A stretch of DNA of 33,530 nucleotides from Syntrophaceticus schinkii (lineage in GTDB: Bacteria > Bacillota > DSM-12270 > Thermacetogeniales > Thermacetogeniaceae). Each line of letters starts with the position of its first letter. Position 1 is the first letter of the stretch. The position numbers and the translations under genes were made by a program. The stretch is taken from assembly GCF_000946815.1 (NCBI RefSeq), contig NZ_CDRZ01000262.1:1-33530 (forward strand), written 5' to 3'. Under the pieces are notes generated by a model. That model searched no databases and was not told the origin of the DNA. It was given only the letters and a program-made list of their open reading frames with translations. Below, one piece after another: positions 16,355 through 25,200 of the stretch.

Positions 16355-16759
16355 ATCTCTGTTCATTTCTTCAGCAATCTTGCCAAGAATACCATTGATA
16401 AAGCGTGGTGCCTCTTCATGACTGAATGTCTTGGCCAGTTCCAGGGCCTCATTGATGGCCACATTGAGGGGTGTCCCCTGGCAATAGAGCATCTCATAAA
16501 GCCCCATTCTTAAGATATTGCGGTCGACATTGGCCATACGGGACAAATCCCATTCGATGGCATAGCGTTCAATGTAATCATCTATCTCAAACAAATGTTC
16601 AAGTGTTCCCTTCACCAGGGAACGGATAAAAACAGCCGTATCATCGGGTACAGTGTGCTCTTTTAGCAAATAATCCAGAGCGCTGTATGGTTCTGCATCA
16701 ACGAGATCAACCTGAAACAAAACTTGTAGTGCGATTTCTCTGGCCCACCGTCTGCCCAA
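16337..16759 (-). CDS. nusB: Transcription antitermination protein NusB
   Basis: A 140-residue all-helical protein that with NusE binds boxA in rRNA transcripts and supports antitermination. Recognisable features are the N-terminal RRWAREIALQVLFQVD, the central DWDLSR-like segment (IEWDLSRMANVDRNILR) and the C-terminal NVAINEALELAKTFSHEEAPRFINGILG core, split here only by my description. The start is TTG at 16759 with GGGGGG upstream. It is the last gene of the asp23 operon, and its stop codon lies in the terminator loop. Confidence 0.95.
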   Translation of the reverse strand: MGRRWAREIALQVLFQVDLVDAEPYSALDYLLKEHTVPDDTAVFIRSLVKGTLEHLFEIDDYIERYAIEWDLSRMANVDRNILRMGLYEMLYCQGTPLNVAINEALELAKTFSHEEAPRFINGILGKIAEEMNRDPGNTI

Positions 16760-16801
16760 TGGCCGGACCCCCCTTCATATCCTTTGGCTGGGCCCGCTCA
16801 A

Positions 16802-17023
16802 TTAATGAAAATAACGCTCCCACCAGTCCCCTGGGCCTCCCCCTTCATCGAAGCGCTTTCCCAGAAAAAAACCCGCGATAACGCAAAGAATAACCAGAAT
16901 TGACTTCCAGAAGCCGAAAGAGATAATGAGCAGACCAATCACCAGTCCCAGGACTAAACCCAGCAACTTTCCCCGGTGGTTATCTAACAGGTACTGCAAA
17001 ATCTCAGAAAAGTTTCTACCCAT
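16802..17023 (-). CDS. Small integral membrane protein, DUF2273 family
   Basis: About 73 residues, start ATG at 17023 (MGRNFSEILQYLL) with GGGAG eight bases upstream. Two adjacent hydrophobic segments (LLGLVLGLVIGLLIISF and ILVILCVIAGFFLG) form a membrane hairpin and the tail is short and polar. Proteins of this family are encoded between amaP and other Asp23-group genes in Firmicutes and are thought to help anchor Asp23 to the membrane; no enzymatic role is known. It lies 16 bases after amaP. Confidence 0.8.
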   Translation of the reverse strand: MGRNFSEILQYLLDNHRGKLLGLVLGLVIGLLIISFGFWKSILVILCVIAGFFLGKRFDEGGGPGDWWERYFH

Positions 17024-17039
17024 ATCAGGTACTCCCTTT

Positions 17040-17573
17040 CTACTCCACCCGAGGGCGTATATCTGCGGCAACACTTTGGATCAACACCTGCACCTTAGAA
17101 ACCTGTACCCCAGCCTTTTTCTCCAGATGCTCTTGCACGATTTCCTGAACATCCCGGGAAATATCAGGCAAATTGGCATCAGGGTTAACATTCATATGCA
17201 GCATGACCACCAGTCCGTCCTGGTCTGTACGCAAGACCGGTTTGACCTCCCGCACATCCCGCACATCCCGGGCAGCCCGTCGAATCAAACTCTCCAGAGC
17301 AGCCGCAGCAATTTCCACACTGCCCAGCCCGGATTCGTGTATAACCACATCACGCTCCCGGGGAACCCGAATTGCTGTCACCAATGCCCAAAGAGCCAGC
17401 AGGAGCAAAAATGCGCTACCGACTGCTGTACCCCACCTGTTGCCTGATACAGCCAGAAAAGTATTTACCTGATCCAGTGGCTGAATCCAGTCCAGGGCAA
17501 CCGCAAGTGCACACCCAGATATGAAAATTATGATCAATGCGAAAATAATCAGAAAGAAAAGCTGCTTTCGCAT
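17040..17573 (-). CDS. amaP: Alkaline shock response membrane anchor protein AmaP
   Basis: A 177-residue protein with two N-terminal membrane segments (about residues 5-28, LFFLIIFALIIIFISGCALA, and 50-68, GSAFLLLLALWALVTAI), followed by a cytoplasmic Asp23-like domain (LGSVEIAAAALESLIRRAA onward). In Staphylococcus AmaP ties Asp23 to the membrane and affects the envelope-stress response. It sits between asp23 and the DUF2273 gene, the usual arrangement. Confidence 0.85.
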   Translation of the reverse strand: MRKQLFFLIIFALIIIFISGCALAVALDWIQPLDQVNTFLAVSGNRWGTAVGSAFLLLLALWALVTAIRVPRERDVVIHESGLGSVEIAAAALESLIRRAARDVRDVREVKPVLRTDQDGLVVMLHMNVNPDANLPDISRDVQEIVQEHLEKKAGVQVSKVQVLIQSVAADIRPRVE

Positions 17574-17598
17574 AAGGCTTTAACTCCTTCTCGTCTTC

Positions 17599-17991
17599 CT
17601 ATTTGACGCGCTGCTCATCCTTGGCTTCAGGGAATGAAACACCTTGCACATGAACATTTACCTCGAGCACTTTAAGTCCGGTCATACTTTCAATGGCATG
17701 CTTGACATTCTCCTGCACTCTTGAGGCAACATCCGGTATCTTGGCACCGTATTCCACGATCACAAAGATGTCCACAGCGGTCTCTTTTTCTCCGACCTCT
17801 ACCCGAACACCCTTAGACAGATTCTTGCGACCCAACATCTCAGCAAAACCACCGGCAATACCCCCACTCATCCCGGCAAGCCCATCGATTTCCGTTGCCG
17901 CCAGACCTGCAATAACAGCCACAACTTCATTGGCGATTCTAATTGCTCCTAGAGATGTACGCCCAGTCTCCTCAAGGTTGGTTACTTCCAT
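17599..17991 (-). CDS. Asp23/Gls24-family envelope stress protein
   Basis: A 130-residue cytoplasmic protein with the family pattern TSLGAIRIANEVVAVIAGLAA near the N-terminus and the VEYGAKIPDVASRVQENVKHA segment in the second half. It corresponds to YqhY of Bacillus, which is encoded beside accBC and nusB. YqhY has been linked to control of acetyl-CoA carboxylase and lipid homeostasis, which may explain the lasting neighbourhood with the carboxylase genes. The ATG at 17991 has AAAGGAGGG upstream, and a strong promoter lies 50 bases before it. Confidence 0.9.
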   Translation of the reverse strand: MEVTNLEETGRTSLGAIRIANEVVAVIAGLAATEIDGLAGMSGGIAGGFAEMLGRKNLSKGVRVEVGEKETAVDIFVIVEYGAKIPDVASRVQENVKHAIESMTGLKVLEVNVHVQGVSFPEAKDEQRVK

Positions 17992-18042
17992 TTCGCCCCA
18001 CCCTCCTTTTCGATTTTGCTAATTATGTCCAATCTACAACCC

Positions 18043-18070
18043 ATTATACCAGCCACAAACGGAATTGCAA
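18043..18070 (-). promoter_or_regulatory. Sigma-A-type promoter of the asp23-nusB operon
   Basis: Minus strand TTGCAA (18065-18070), a 16-base spacer and TATAAT (18043-18048), with an extended -10 TGG directly before it. It separates the Asp23 operon from accC, where no clear terminator is present. Confidence 0.7.
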
Positions 18071-18082
18071 ATATTTTATCTG

Positions 18083-18169
18083 TTGTATAGACAAGTTACC
18101 AAAAAAAGGTGACTGTCACCAAAAAGGCTCATTTGTATAGACAAGTTACCCAAAATGGTGACTGTCACC
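18083..18169. repeat. Two copies of a composite repeat with the palindrome GGTGACTGTCACC
   Basis: TTGTATAGACAAGTTACC occurs at 18083-18100 and 18133-18150. Each is followed after a short A-rich stretch by GGTGACTGTCACC (18108-18120 and 18157-18169). The same palindrome recurs near 27053. The unit resembles a dispersed REP-like element; its family is not recognised. Confidence 0.75.
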
Positions 18170-18192
18170 AAATGGGCGCCAAAAAGGCGAAT

Positions 18193-18214
18193 CTGTATAT
18201 AGCTGTATATACAG
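18193..18214. repeat. 9-bp inverted repeat, four-base loop
   Basis: CTGTATATA (18193-18201) pairs with TATATACAG (18206-18214). It lies between accC and the composite repeats, in a 261-base gap without a gene. Being AT-rich it is a weak hairpin without a T-run, so I do not call it a terminator. Confidence 0.6.
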
Positions 18215-18252
18215 GTTGGGCGGTAATAGCAGACACCATATAGCGTAGGGGT

Positions 18253-19591
18253 TTAGTCTAACAGTGAGTTTATAAAGGAGGTGTCCACTGTGCCGCGGCG
18301 GAATTGATCGTTTTGCATCAAGTCTTGTAGAAAGGGTATTGTTGTCTTTACGCCCTCGATCTGAAATTCGCTCAGGGCGCGCTCCATCCGTTGAATGGTC
18401 TCCTGGCGGTTGCGTCCCCAGGTGATCAACTTTGCAATAAGGGAATCGTAAAAGGGAGAGATCCGGCAGCCGGAATAAACACCACTATCCACTCGCACCC
18501 CAATCCCCCCTGGGGGCAGATATAAAGAAATCAGTCCGGGGCAGGGTGCAAAGTCTTGATGGGGGTCTTCGGCATTGATCCGGCATTCCAGAGCGACACC
18601 TTGCAGCTTAATATCATCTTGAGAATAGCCCAGTTCCTCACCTGCGGCGATCCTGATGGTTTCAGCAACCAGGTCGATGCCGGTCACCCACTCAGTCACC
18701 GGGTGTTCTACCTGGATGCGGGTATTCATCTCGATAAAATAATAATTTCCATCCTGGTCCAGCAGGAACTCTATTGTGCCTGCTCCGGCATAATTAGCTT
18801 TCATGGCAGCACGCACCGCAGCATCCCCCATCTTCGTCCTGATCTCCGGGTTGAGCACCGGGCAGGGGGTCTCTTCCACCAACTTCTGGTGCCTCCTCTG
18901 CAGGGTGCAGTCCCTTTCCCCCAGATGCACCACATTGCCGTGCTCATCAGCCAAGATTTGAAATTCAACATGCCGCGGCTGTTCGATAAACTTCTCCAGA
19001 TAAAGGCCGCCATCCCCAAATGAAGCCTCTGCCTCCTGGCGGGCCATTTGGACAGATTTGGCCAATTGGTCTCTGTTCATGGCAATGCGCATGCCGCGCC
19101 CACCGCCCCCCGCCTGATGCCTTGACCATCACTGGATAACCGATCTCTTCGGCAATGCGGGCGATCTCATCATCACTCTTGACCAGTCCAGGTGAACCCG
19201 GGACAACAGGCACTCCCGCTTCAGCCATCAAGGATCTCGCCTGTGCCTTGGCACCCATAGAGACCATTGCTGCAACAGGTGGGCCAATGAATTTGATTCC
19301 CTGTTCCTGGCAGGCCTCGGCAAAAAAAGAATTCTCCGCCAAAAACCCGTAACCGGGGTGAATCGCCGCGGCATCTTTGATCAGTGCCGCACTGATAATA
19401 TTTGGAATATTCAGATAGCTTTGTGTAGGGTGTGCCCCCCCGATACACACAGACTCATCAGCCAATCTGACGTGAAGGGACTCCCGATCCGCCTCCGAGT
19501 ATACAGCAACGGTTTTGATGCCCATCTCACGACATGATCTGATAATCCGTACGGCAATTTCGCCGCGGTTGGCTATGAGGATCTTATTCAA
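18253..19591 (-). CDS. accC: Biotin carboxylase subunit AccC (frameshifted)
   Basis: Two overlapping frames encode a complete biotin carboxylase of about 445 residues, the usual length. The first starts at TTG 19591 ([20 protein letters not shown]) with GGAGG upstream and runs to [15 protein letters not shown]. The second continues with GRGMRIA through the ATP-grasp features [42 protein letters not shown] and the C-terminal domain. One G too many in a run of six (19106-19111), inside the glycine-rich ATP loop, causes the shift. The enzyme carboxylates biotin on a carrier protein with ATP and bicarbonate. It follows the carboxyltransferase-AccB fusion and probably serves it; no accA or accD is in the window. 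Confidence 0.9.
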
Positions 19592-19678
19592 CGAGGTGAA
19601 CCTCCCTGTATTATATTTCCCGCCGGGAAGTCCCCGCCTGTAATTCGAGGATAAAGGGCGGAAGAGCTTAGTTTAATA

Positions 19679-21574
19679 TTATTCCACAGGAGCGATAATA
19701 AACAGTGCCTGGCCGTACTCTACCGGTTGGGCATTTTCCACCAGGATCTCCACGATTTCTCCATCACATTCCGCTTCAATCTCATTCATCAATTTCATGG
19801 CTTCAATGATACAGAGGGTATCACCCTTCTTGACCCTGCAGCCAGCCTCAACAAAAGGTGGGGCATCCGGTGCAGGCGCCCTGTAAAAGGTACCCACCAT
19901 AGGAGCAACCATTTCTATAAGGTTTTCGGGGTGCTCTACTTCTTCTACAATCGCCCCTGCCTCCTGGAAAGGAGAACTCTCCCCTCCAGGTGCACAACCT
20001 CCTGCACTGATATCCTTCCTGATGGCGACCTTCATTTCTGTGGTCTCCACCTGAATCTCATTGAGATTTGATTCATCCAATATCTTGATCAGTTCTTTGA
20101 CATCCTCAATATCCATCTTTCCATCCTCCGCAGAAGAGCGTGATGAACGCTTCACAGTCTTCTGTTTTCTGGCTTGTTCCCCGGATTTACTTTCAACTTC
20201 CGGAGCAGCAGCTGTTGTAGTAGCAAGAGGGATTTCTCCGCTTCTCACCTTTTCCCTGTATTCGAAGAACCTCCTTGCAATAGGAGGGAAAAGAGCATAA
20301 GTAATATAGTCCTCCTCCGATTCTGCCAGTTCCTTGATCTCTTCTTTGGTCTTTTCAAATTTATTCTCCAGTAAGTCTGCGGGCCGGCAGGTGATGGGCT
20401 CCTCATCTCCGATGATCAGCCTCTGAACCTCGGGATCAATCGGTGCCGGAGACCTTCCATAAGACCCCCTCACATAATCCTTGACCTCCTGGGGCACCAT
20501 CTTGTATCTGCTGCCGGTCAAGACATTGAGCACCGCCTGGATACCGACAATCTGACTGGTAGGGGTTACCAAAGGAGGATAACCCAACTCTTCACGCACC
20601 TTCGGTATCTCATTGAGCACCTCTCCAATGCGGTGCAGTGCATTCTGTTCCTCCAGCTGGCTCACCAGGTTGGTGATCATCCCACCTGGAACCTGGTGGT
20701 CAAAAACCTTCATATCCGTAATCCTTGTTACACCACGCTCATAACCGCGCTTGCGCCTCAGATCCTCCCAGTAATTGGAGATCTCAAAGAGCAGCGGTAT
20801 ATCCAGTCCGGTATCCCACTCAGTCCCCTGCAGGGAGCGAACCAGTGTTTCTACAGGTGGTTGGGAGGAACCGAAAGCCAGCGGCCCAGAACAGGCGTCA
20901 AAAACATCCAGCCCCGCCTCCACCCCCTTCAGACAGGAACCGATGGCCATTCCACCGATATAGTGGGTGTGGAGCTGAACGGGAACATCGAGCCTTTCCT
21001 TGAAAAGAGAAACGAGCTCATAGGACACATAGGGAGAGATCATGCCGGCCATATCCTTGATGCAGATCGAATCAGCACCCATATCCTGCAAGCAGAGTGC
21101 GGTTTCCAGGTAATGTTCCTTGGTGTGTACAGGGCTCAGTGTATACACAACACATGCCTGGAGGTGTTTCCCTGTTTTTTTGACCGCCCGCATGGGCACC
21201 TCCAGATTGCGCACATCATTTAAGGCATCGAAGACACGAAAAATATCAATACCTGTCTCTGCAGCCTTGTACACAAAAACTTCTGCCAGATCATCAGGAT
21301 AGTTGGCATATCCCACCAGGTTTTGTCCGCGCAGCAACATCTGTAGTGGAGTCCGCTTCACATATTTTTTAATCGTCCGGATCCGGTCCCAGGGGTCTTC
21401 ATTCAGGTAGCGAATACAGACATCAAAGGTTGCCCCTCCCCACATTTCCAAAGAAAAATAGCCCACCTGGTCGATCCGTTCCAAAATGGGAACCATATCC
21501 TCTGTATACATCCGGGTGGCCCAAAGGCTCTGATGAGCATCCCTCAGTGTCGTATCTGTGATTTTTGGTCTCAT
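19679..21574 (-). CDS. Pyruvate/oxaloacetate carboxyltransferase fused to an AccB biotin carrier
   Basis: A 631-residue protein from ATG at 21574. The first 460 or so residues are a carboxyltransferase of the PycB/OadA type (ITDTTLRDAHQSLWATRM, EMWGGATFDVCIRYL, the metal-site LHTHYIGGMA, and the C-terminal conserved region to ALFPPIARRFFEYR). A charged Ala/Ser/Lys-rich linker follows. The last 145 residues are a full AccB: the N-terminal helix MDIEDVKELIKILDES, an acidic linker, and a biotinyl domain with EAMKLMNEIE carrying the biotin lysine. Together with AccC it would form a two-subunit pyruvate carboxylase, or an oxaloacetate-linked carboxylase. GGAGG lies eight bases before the internal AccB ATG (20116), so free AccB could also be made. 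Confidence 0.88.
   Translation of the reverse strand: MRPKITDTTLRDAHQSLWATRMYTEDMVPILERIDQVGYFSLEMWGGATFDVCIRYLNEDPWDRIRTIKKYVKRTPLQMLLRGQNLVGYANYPDDLAEVFVYKAAETGIDIFRVFDALNDVRNLEVPMRAVKKTGKHLQACVVYTLSPVHTKEHYLETALCLQDMGADSICIKDMAGMISPYVSYELVSLFKERLDVPVQLHTHYIGGMAIGSCLKGVEAGLDVFDACSGPLAFGSSQPPVETLVRSLQGTEWDTGLDIPLLFEISNYWEDLRRKRGYERGVTRITDMKVFDHQVPGGMITNLVSQLEEQNALHRIGEVLNEIPKVREELGYPPLVTPTSQIVGIQAVLNVLTGSRYKMVPQEVKDYVRGSYGRSPAPIDPEVQRLIIGDEEPITCRPADLLENKFEKTKEEIKELAESEEDYITYALFPPIARRFFEYREKVRSGEIPLATTTAAAPEVESKSGEQARKQKTVKRSSRSSAEDGKMDIEDVKELIKILDESNLNEIQVETTEMKVAIRKDISAGGCAPGGESSPFQEAGAIVEEVEHPENLIEMVAPMVGTFYRAPAPDAPPFVEAGCRVKKGDTLCIIEAMKLMNEIEAECDGEIVEILVENAQPVEYGQALFIIAPVE
20114..20129 (-). 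promoter_or_regulatory. Internal ribosome binding site and ATG for a free AccB
   Basis: Inside the fusion gene, GGAGG (20125-20129) stands exactly eight bases before the ATG (20114-20116) that begins the AccB part. A product of 145 residues in the same frame, of normal AccB size, could be initiated here. Confidence 0.5.
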
Positions 21575-21609
21575 AAGCAGCACATCCTCCATCACAAGCA
21601 TAAATCCGC

Positions 21610-21627
21610 GCCGGTCTCATTACCGGC
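21610..21627 (-). repeat. Hairpin in the 5' leader of the carboxylase operon
   Basis: GCCGGT (21610-21615) pairs with ACCGGC (21622-21627) across a six-base loop, between the promoter and the ribosome site of the carboxyltransferase gene. It has no T-run. Confidence 0.5.
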
Positions 21628-21680
21628 TTTGCATCTATACCTATCTACAGTGTTTCCATTGACTATACATTATCTAGATG

Positions 21681-21709
21681 ATTATATATGTGCTCTTCAG
21701 ATATTTCAA
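21681..21709 (-). promoter_or_regulatory. Sigma-A-type promoter of the carboxylase operon
   Basis: Minus strand TTGAAA (21704-21709), a 17-base spacer and a perfect TATAAT (21681-21686). This gives the carboxyltransferase-accC unit vegetative expression independent of the sporulation operon just upstream. Confidence 0.7.
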
Positions 21710-21742
21710 GACTTTTGGTGCAAGTATACAATATCCTGGAGG

Positions 21743-22302
21743 CTATGGCTTTGGTATGACATAAATACTGCCTGGTTCCAAAAGGGCTACACGCCCAACC
21801 ACATCTTTGATTTTTTCCGCCTCAGAACCGGAAAGAGATGTTCCCTGGATGATCACAGTTGCGGATTGATCCTGAATTAAAACAACAGCATCCTTGAAGC
21901 CCTGGGCGACCACCAATTTTTCCAGTTCCACCTCACGAGCGGTGCGCTCTGTGATCTTCATCAACTGCTGCTGAGCATGATCTCTGGTTTCCACACTTGA
22001 TGCGGGGTTGCCTGCAATTTCCTTCAACACATCTACCTGCTGACTGCGGATGCGGTCCCTGGTCAGACGACAGTCAACAAAAAAATTCCTGCTTTTTTAC
22101 TTTTTCAGAATCGCTCTTCTTGGGAGACTGCTGCTGTGACTGCTGCTGAGCCTGCTGCAGTTCAACCTCCAGCAACGGGGCTTTAACCTCTTTGGCAGGG
22201 AGGGCCTTATTTAAAAAAAAACCAGCTTCCAGCAATAAGGATAATCAGGAAACCAAGGCTGAGTATGATTACCTTTTTCCTCTCACAAACAAGATAAACC
22301 AT
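21743..22302 (-). CDS. spoIIIAH: Stage III sporulation protein SpoIIIAH (two frameshifts)
   Basis: Three successive frames reconstruct a SpoIIIAH of about 185 residues. The first holds the start (MVYLVCERKKVIIL, ATG 22302) and the single membrane segment ending SWFF. The second is a Gln/Glu/Lys-rich linker (KALPAKEVKAPLLEVELQQA) reaching KKQEFF. The third runs from VDCRLTRDRIRSQQVDVLKEIAG to IYVIPKP and is the EscJ/YscJ-like ring domain. A run of nine T (22213-22221) and one of seven (22079-22085, both on the minus strand) each carry one base too many. The mother-cell SpoIIIAH binds forespore SpoIIQ across the intermembrane space to form the feeding channel. It is the last gene of the spoIIIA operon. 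Confidence 0.85.
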
Positions 22303-22306
22303 ATCA

Positions 22307-22933
22307 TTACCCGCCTTCTTTCGACAAGACTGTAACCTTATGGGCCGGAACAGCCAGAACGGTAATAACTGCCTGCACCAATTCTTCACGCAGCCCGGGA
22401 TCCCTGGCCCCCTCTGCCAGCACCAAGACCCCGGCGATTTCAGGGCTTTTTGCCCTGATCAATACAGGTTCCTCCTTACCTCCGGAAACAGTTTGGAGGA
22501 GCACCAGATTTTCCTCTTCATTGGCCTCTGTGGTTGTGCGATTTCCCCCGGACTGGTCCTTTTCCTCAACTGTTCTTGTCTGTTCAGAAAGGTTTTTGGC
22601 GTATAGATATTCAGGCCCGGCAGCCATGGTGATAGTCACCTGAACATCACCGGAACCGGCAATAGAACTTAAAACCCCTTCCAATCTCCTTTCCAGTTCT
22701 TTTTCCGCTGTGCTGAGACCCTCCTCACCCTTCTTTTCAGCGGCTTGATAGCCAGGTGATATAGAAGACTTCTCTTTTGGAGAAACCCAGCTGCCTGCGT
22801 AGATCAGCAGGAACAGCCCTCCTGCAAGTATCAGGATCAGCTTCCACATCCCGGGAGAACGGGCGAGGTTCCATTCCTTATTGTTCTTCAATCTCTCCCA
22901 CCACTGTTCGATAATTCCCTTTGGTTCAGACAT
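22307..22933 (-). CDS. spoIIIAG: Stage III sporulation protein SpoIIIAG
   Basis: About 208 residues from ATG 22933 (MSEPKGIIEQWWERLKN). One membrane segment (LILILAGGLFLLIYAG, about residues 31-46) is followed by an EscJ-like ring-building domain (ERRLEGVLSSIAGSGDVQVTI onward) and a region ending VITVLAVPAHKVTVLSKEGG. SpoIIIAG forms large multimeric rings in the mother-cell membrane as part of the SpoIIIA-SpoIIQ channel. GAGGTG precedes the start; an in-frame GTG at 22945 is an alternative. Gaps of a few bases separate it from the genes on either side. Confidence 0.92.
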   Translation of the reverse strand: MSEPKGIIEQWWERLKNNKEWNLARSPGMWKLILILAGGLFLLIYAGSWVSPKEKSSISPGYQAAEKKGEEGLSTAEKELERRLEGVLSSIAGSGDVQVTITMAAGPEYLYAKNLSEQTRTVEEKDQSGGNRTTTEANEEENLVLLQTVSGGKEEPVLIRAKSPEIAGVLVLAEGARDPGLREELVQAVITVLAVPAHKVTVLSKEGG

Positions 22934-22949
22934 AAAAATCACCACCTCA

Positions 22950-23549
22950 TCATTCCATAGTTACTACTACCTTGGAGGGCTGCAAGCCATAAAGAGAAGC
23001 CACAGTTGATTGAACCTGCTTGAATAGCCCCTCATCGCTGTCCTCAACCTTTTCGGCCTGCTCACCATCCCCGGGTTCGATGCTTACCCTTTTTACAGGG
23101 TCCACAATAGACTGTGATCTCTCCTTTTTGATCACAATTTCCACTTTCTCAATAACCCCGACACTATCCAACGAAGAACCGGCTACAAACTGCACTCTGG
23201 CTTCCGCCTGTTCCACCCCGGGCACCATTTGTGCTATGACGGCAACCTGCTCCTCTATTCTTTTCCCATAATTGCTTCGCGCCTGTTCCACTTGCACCTG
23301 CTGCAGCTGTTTCCCCTGGTTAAGGATCTCATCCAGTTCTTGCTTATTTCCCTCCTGGATATCCAATTGAAGTTGCGGTTCCTGTTGAATAAGGGAAACG
23401 ATAGGATTCAATATGGTAATCAGCACAAAGAGCCCCACTACCACCTCCAAAAACCGCCGTGTCTCCTTCATCGGCAGAAGCATCTCGATAAAAACAGCGA
23501 TAAGTATGATAAAGATAATGTTTCTCACCAATAGATATATAGTTTCCAT
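22950..23549 (-). CDS. spoIIIAF: Stage III sporulation protein SpoIIIAF
   Basis: A 199-residue protein with two N-terminal membrane segments (IIFIILIAVFIEMLLPM and FLEVVVGLFVLITILNPIVSL), then a soluble domain with a ring-building fold. It ends VASLYGLQPSKVVVTME, a pattern shared with SpoIIIAG and SpoIIIAH. It belongs to the channel linking mother cell and forespore. It lies 14 bases after spoIIIAE. Confidence 0.92.
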   Translation of the reverse strand: METIYLLVRNIIFIILIAVFIEMLLPMKETRRFLEVVVGLFVLITILNPIVSLIQQEPQLQLDIQEGNKQELDEILNQGKQLQQVQVEQARSNYGKRIEEQVAVIAQMVPGVEQAEARVQFVAGSSLDSVGVIEKVEIVIKKERSQSIVDPVKRVSIEPGDGEQAEKVEDSDEGLFKQVQSTVASLYGLQPSKVVVTME

Positions 23550-23563
23550 CTACAACACCCCAC

Positions 23564-24736
23564 TCACCGCAGCATGACCACGACATTGCTCAACCCCACA
23601 ATAATTGTAAGAGCGATGAAGAACATCAACCCAACCGCCGCCACAGCAGCGAAGACAAGCAGGAGATAATTACCCAGGAGGTGAAGGCTTTCACTTAGTT
23701 CCTGCGCCCCTAAAGGCTGAAGCAGTGCGGCGGCCAGCCTGTACATCACAGCCGCAGATAAAATCTTGACGACAGGAAGGGTGCACAGGAAAAGAATAGC
23801 CAGAACCCCAACAATACCAACAGCATTTTTAATAAAGAGTGAGCAGCCGGCAACAGCATCCACGGCATCGGTGAGAACACCCCCAACTACAGGGACAACG
23901 GCACCTGTAAGATATTTTACTGTGCGCAGCCCAACCCCATCTGTAACCGCTCCGGCTACCCCCTGAACCCCCAGAATACCGGTAAAGACAGTCAACAAGA
24001 GGCCCGTCAAGAGCATACTCCCATCCCGGAAGAGATCCGCCAGGCGAGAGACCTGAAACCGCTCTGATAGACTGCTGACAATACCGAGAATGGCGGCACA
24101 AAAGATCAGAGGAAAAACGATATTCTGAATAAGTGTTGCTATAATATTTAACGAAACATAGATCACGGGATGCATCAAAGCAACAGTTGTGAGGCTTCCC
24201 AGGGCAGCCATCAAGGTCAAGAGTATAGGGATCAGTGACTGCATAAATCCCACCATATTACCGATGGCATCCCTTCCTGTCTGTATAGCTATAGTAAAGG
24301 AACTCAAGGCAACAGTGAGCAGCGCTATAATACCAATGCTGTGTGCGAGCTTGGCCACCGTATTCTGCTCAAAAGCACTTTGCAGGTGCTCCAGGATGGC
24401 CAGCAGTGCCCCCAGGACGATCAATTTGCCCAGGAGGGATGTATGGGTAAGAAACTCCCGACAGAAGTAGCTGATCAAGGCCTTAAAAATGCCGGAGATG
24501 TCCATTTCCAGTTTTCCCTGACGCGCATCCTCAAAAATCTTAATCAGACTGAAACCGGAAATCTTGTCATCGATATCCTGGTCTATTTTTTTTAAAAAAG
24601 CATCCAGGTCCTCTAAATTAAGCTGATCAAACTGGTCAGAAATCAATGCTTCTGAATCAGACGCCAGGGAAGGGCAGGGTGTGATCAGCAAACAAAACAT
24701 AAAGCAAAGACATATAATGAAAGATTTTGCTTTCAA
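23564..24736 (-). CDS. spoIIIAE: Stage III sporulation protein SpoIIIAE
   Basis: A 390-residue polytopic membrane protein. It begins with a signal peptide (KAKSFIICLCFMFCLLITPCPSLA), followed by an acidic exported segment and then six to eight hydrophobic segments (for example LIVLGALLAILEHL, IVFPLIFCAAILGIV, LLLVFAAVAAVGLMFFIALTII). SpoIIIAE is an essential membrane part of the spoIIIA channel and has a permease-like look. The start is TTG at 24736 with GGAGGGG upstream. Confidence 0.94.
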   Translation of the reverse strand: MKAKSFIICLCFMFCLLITPCPSLASDSEALISDQFDQLNLEDLDAFLKKIDQDIDDKISGFSLIKIFEDARQGKLEMDISGIFKALISYFCREFLTHTSLLGKLIVLGALLAILEHLQSAFEQNTVAKLAHSIGIIALLTVALSSFTIAIQTGRDAIGNMVGFMQSLIPILLTLMAALGSLTTVALMHPVIYVSLNIIATLIQNIVFPLIFCAAILGIVSSLSERFQVSRLADLFRDGSMLLTGLLLTVFTGILGVQGVAGAVTDGVGLRTVKYLTGAVVPVVGGVLTDAVDAVAGCSLFIKNAVGIVGVLAILFLCTLPVVKILSAAVMYRLAAALLQPLGAQELSESLHLLGNYLLLVFAAVAAVGLMFFIALTIIVGLSNVVVMLR

Positions 24737-24795
24737 CAGTACCCCTCCCTTAAGCCTATCTATGGAAGCAGCAGGGCAACATATGACTCTACTAC

Positions 24796-25182
24796 CTACG
24801 GAAGCAGCCGCACCACTACTTGCAGAACCGCAGTAAAAATCGGGAGAGCCAGCAAGAGGATCAATATTTTTCCCGCCAGTTCAATTTTACTGGCAATAGT
24901 ACCCTCTCCGGCATCACGACAGATCTGAGCACCGAATTCAGCGATATAGGCGATCCCCAGGATTTTTAACAGAGTAACCAGATAGAGCTCGTCCACCTGA
25001 GCCTTATGGGTCAGATCTCGAAAAAGATTAATAATGGCACCCATTTTGCTCAGCACCAGGATAAAGATGAGCACACCGAAGCCTAAAGCCAACAGCAGGG
25101 CCATCTCCGGCCGCACCTCCCTGAGCAGCACCGCAAAAACAGTGACAACCAGGGCAATACCCACGATATTTAAAATCTCCAT
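24796..25182 (-). CDS. spoIIIAD: Stage III sporulation protein SpoIIIAD
   Basis: A 128-residue membrane protein with hydrophobic segments at its N-terminus (ILNIVGIALVVTVFAVLL), in the middle (ALLLALGFGVLIFILVL) and at the C-terminus (ILILLLALPIFTAVLQVVV), plus the conserved LLKILGIAYIAEFGAQICRD segment. It is homologous to SpoIIIAC over part of its length and acts in the same complex. ATG at 25182, 18 bases after spoIIIAC. Confidence 0.93.
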   Translation of the reverse strand: MEILNIVGIALVVTVFAVLLREVRPEMALLLALGFGVLIFILVLSKMGAIINLFRDLTHKAQVDELYLVTLLKILGIAYIAEFGAQICRDAGEGTIASKIELAGKILILLLALPIFTAVLQVVVRLLP

Positions 25183-25200
25183 AGTTCATTCACCAAGCTT

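Noticed and set aside
18108-18169. GGTGACTGTCACC repeats as terminators of accC
   Set aside because: Although T-runs flank them, the palindrome leaves almost no loop and at best a four to five bp stem.
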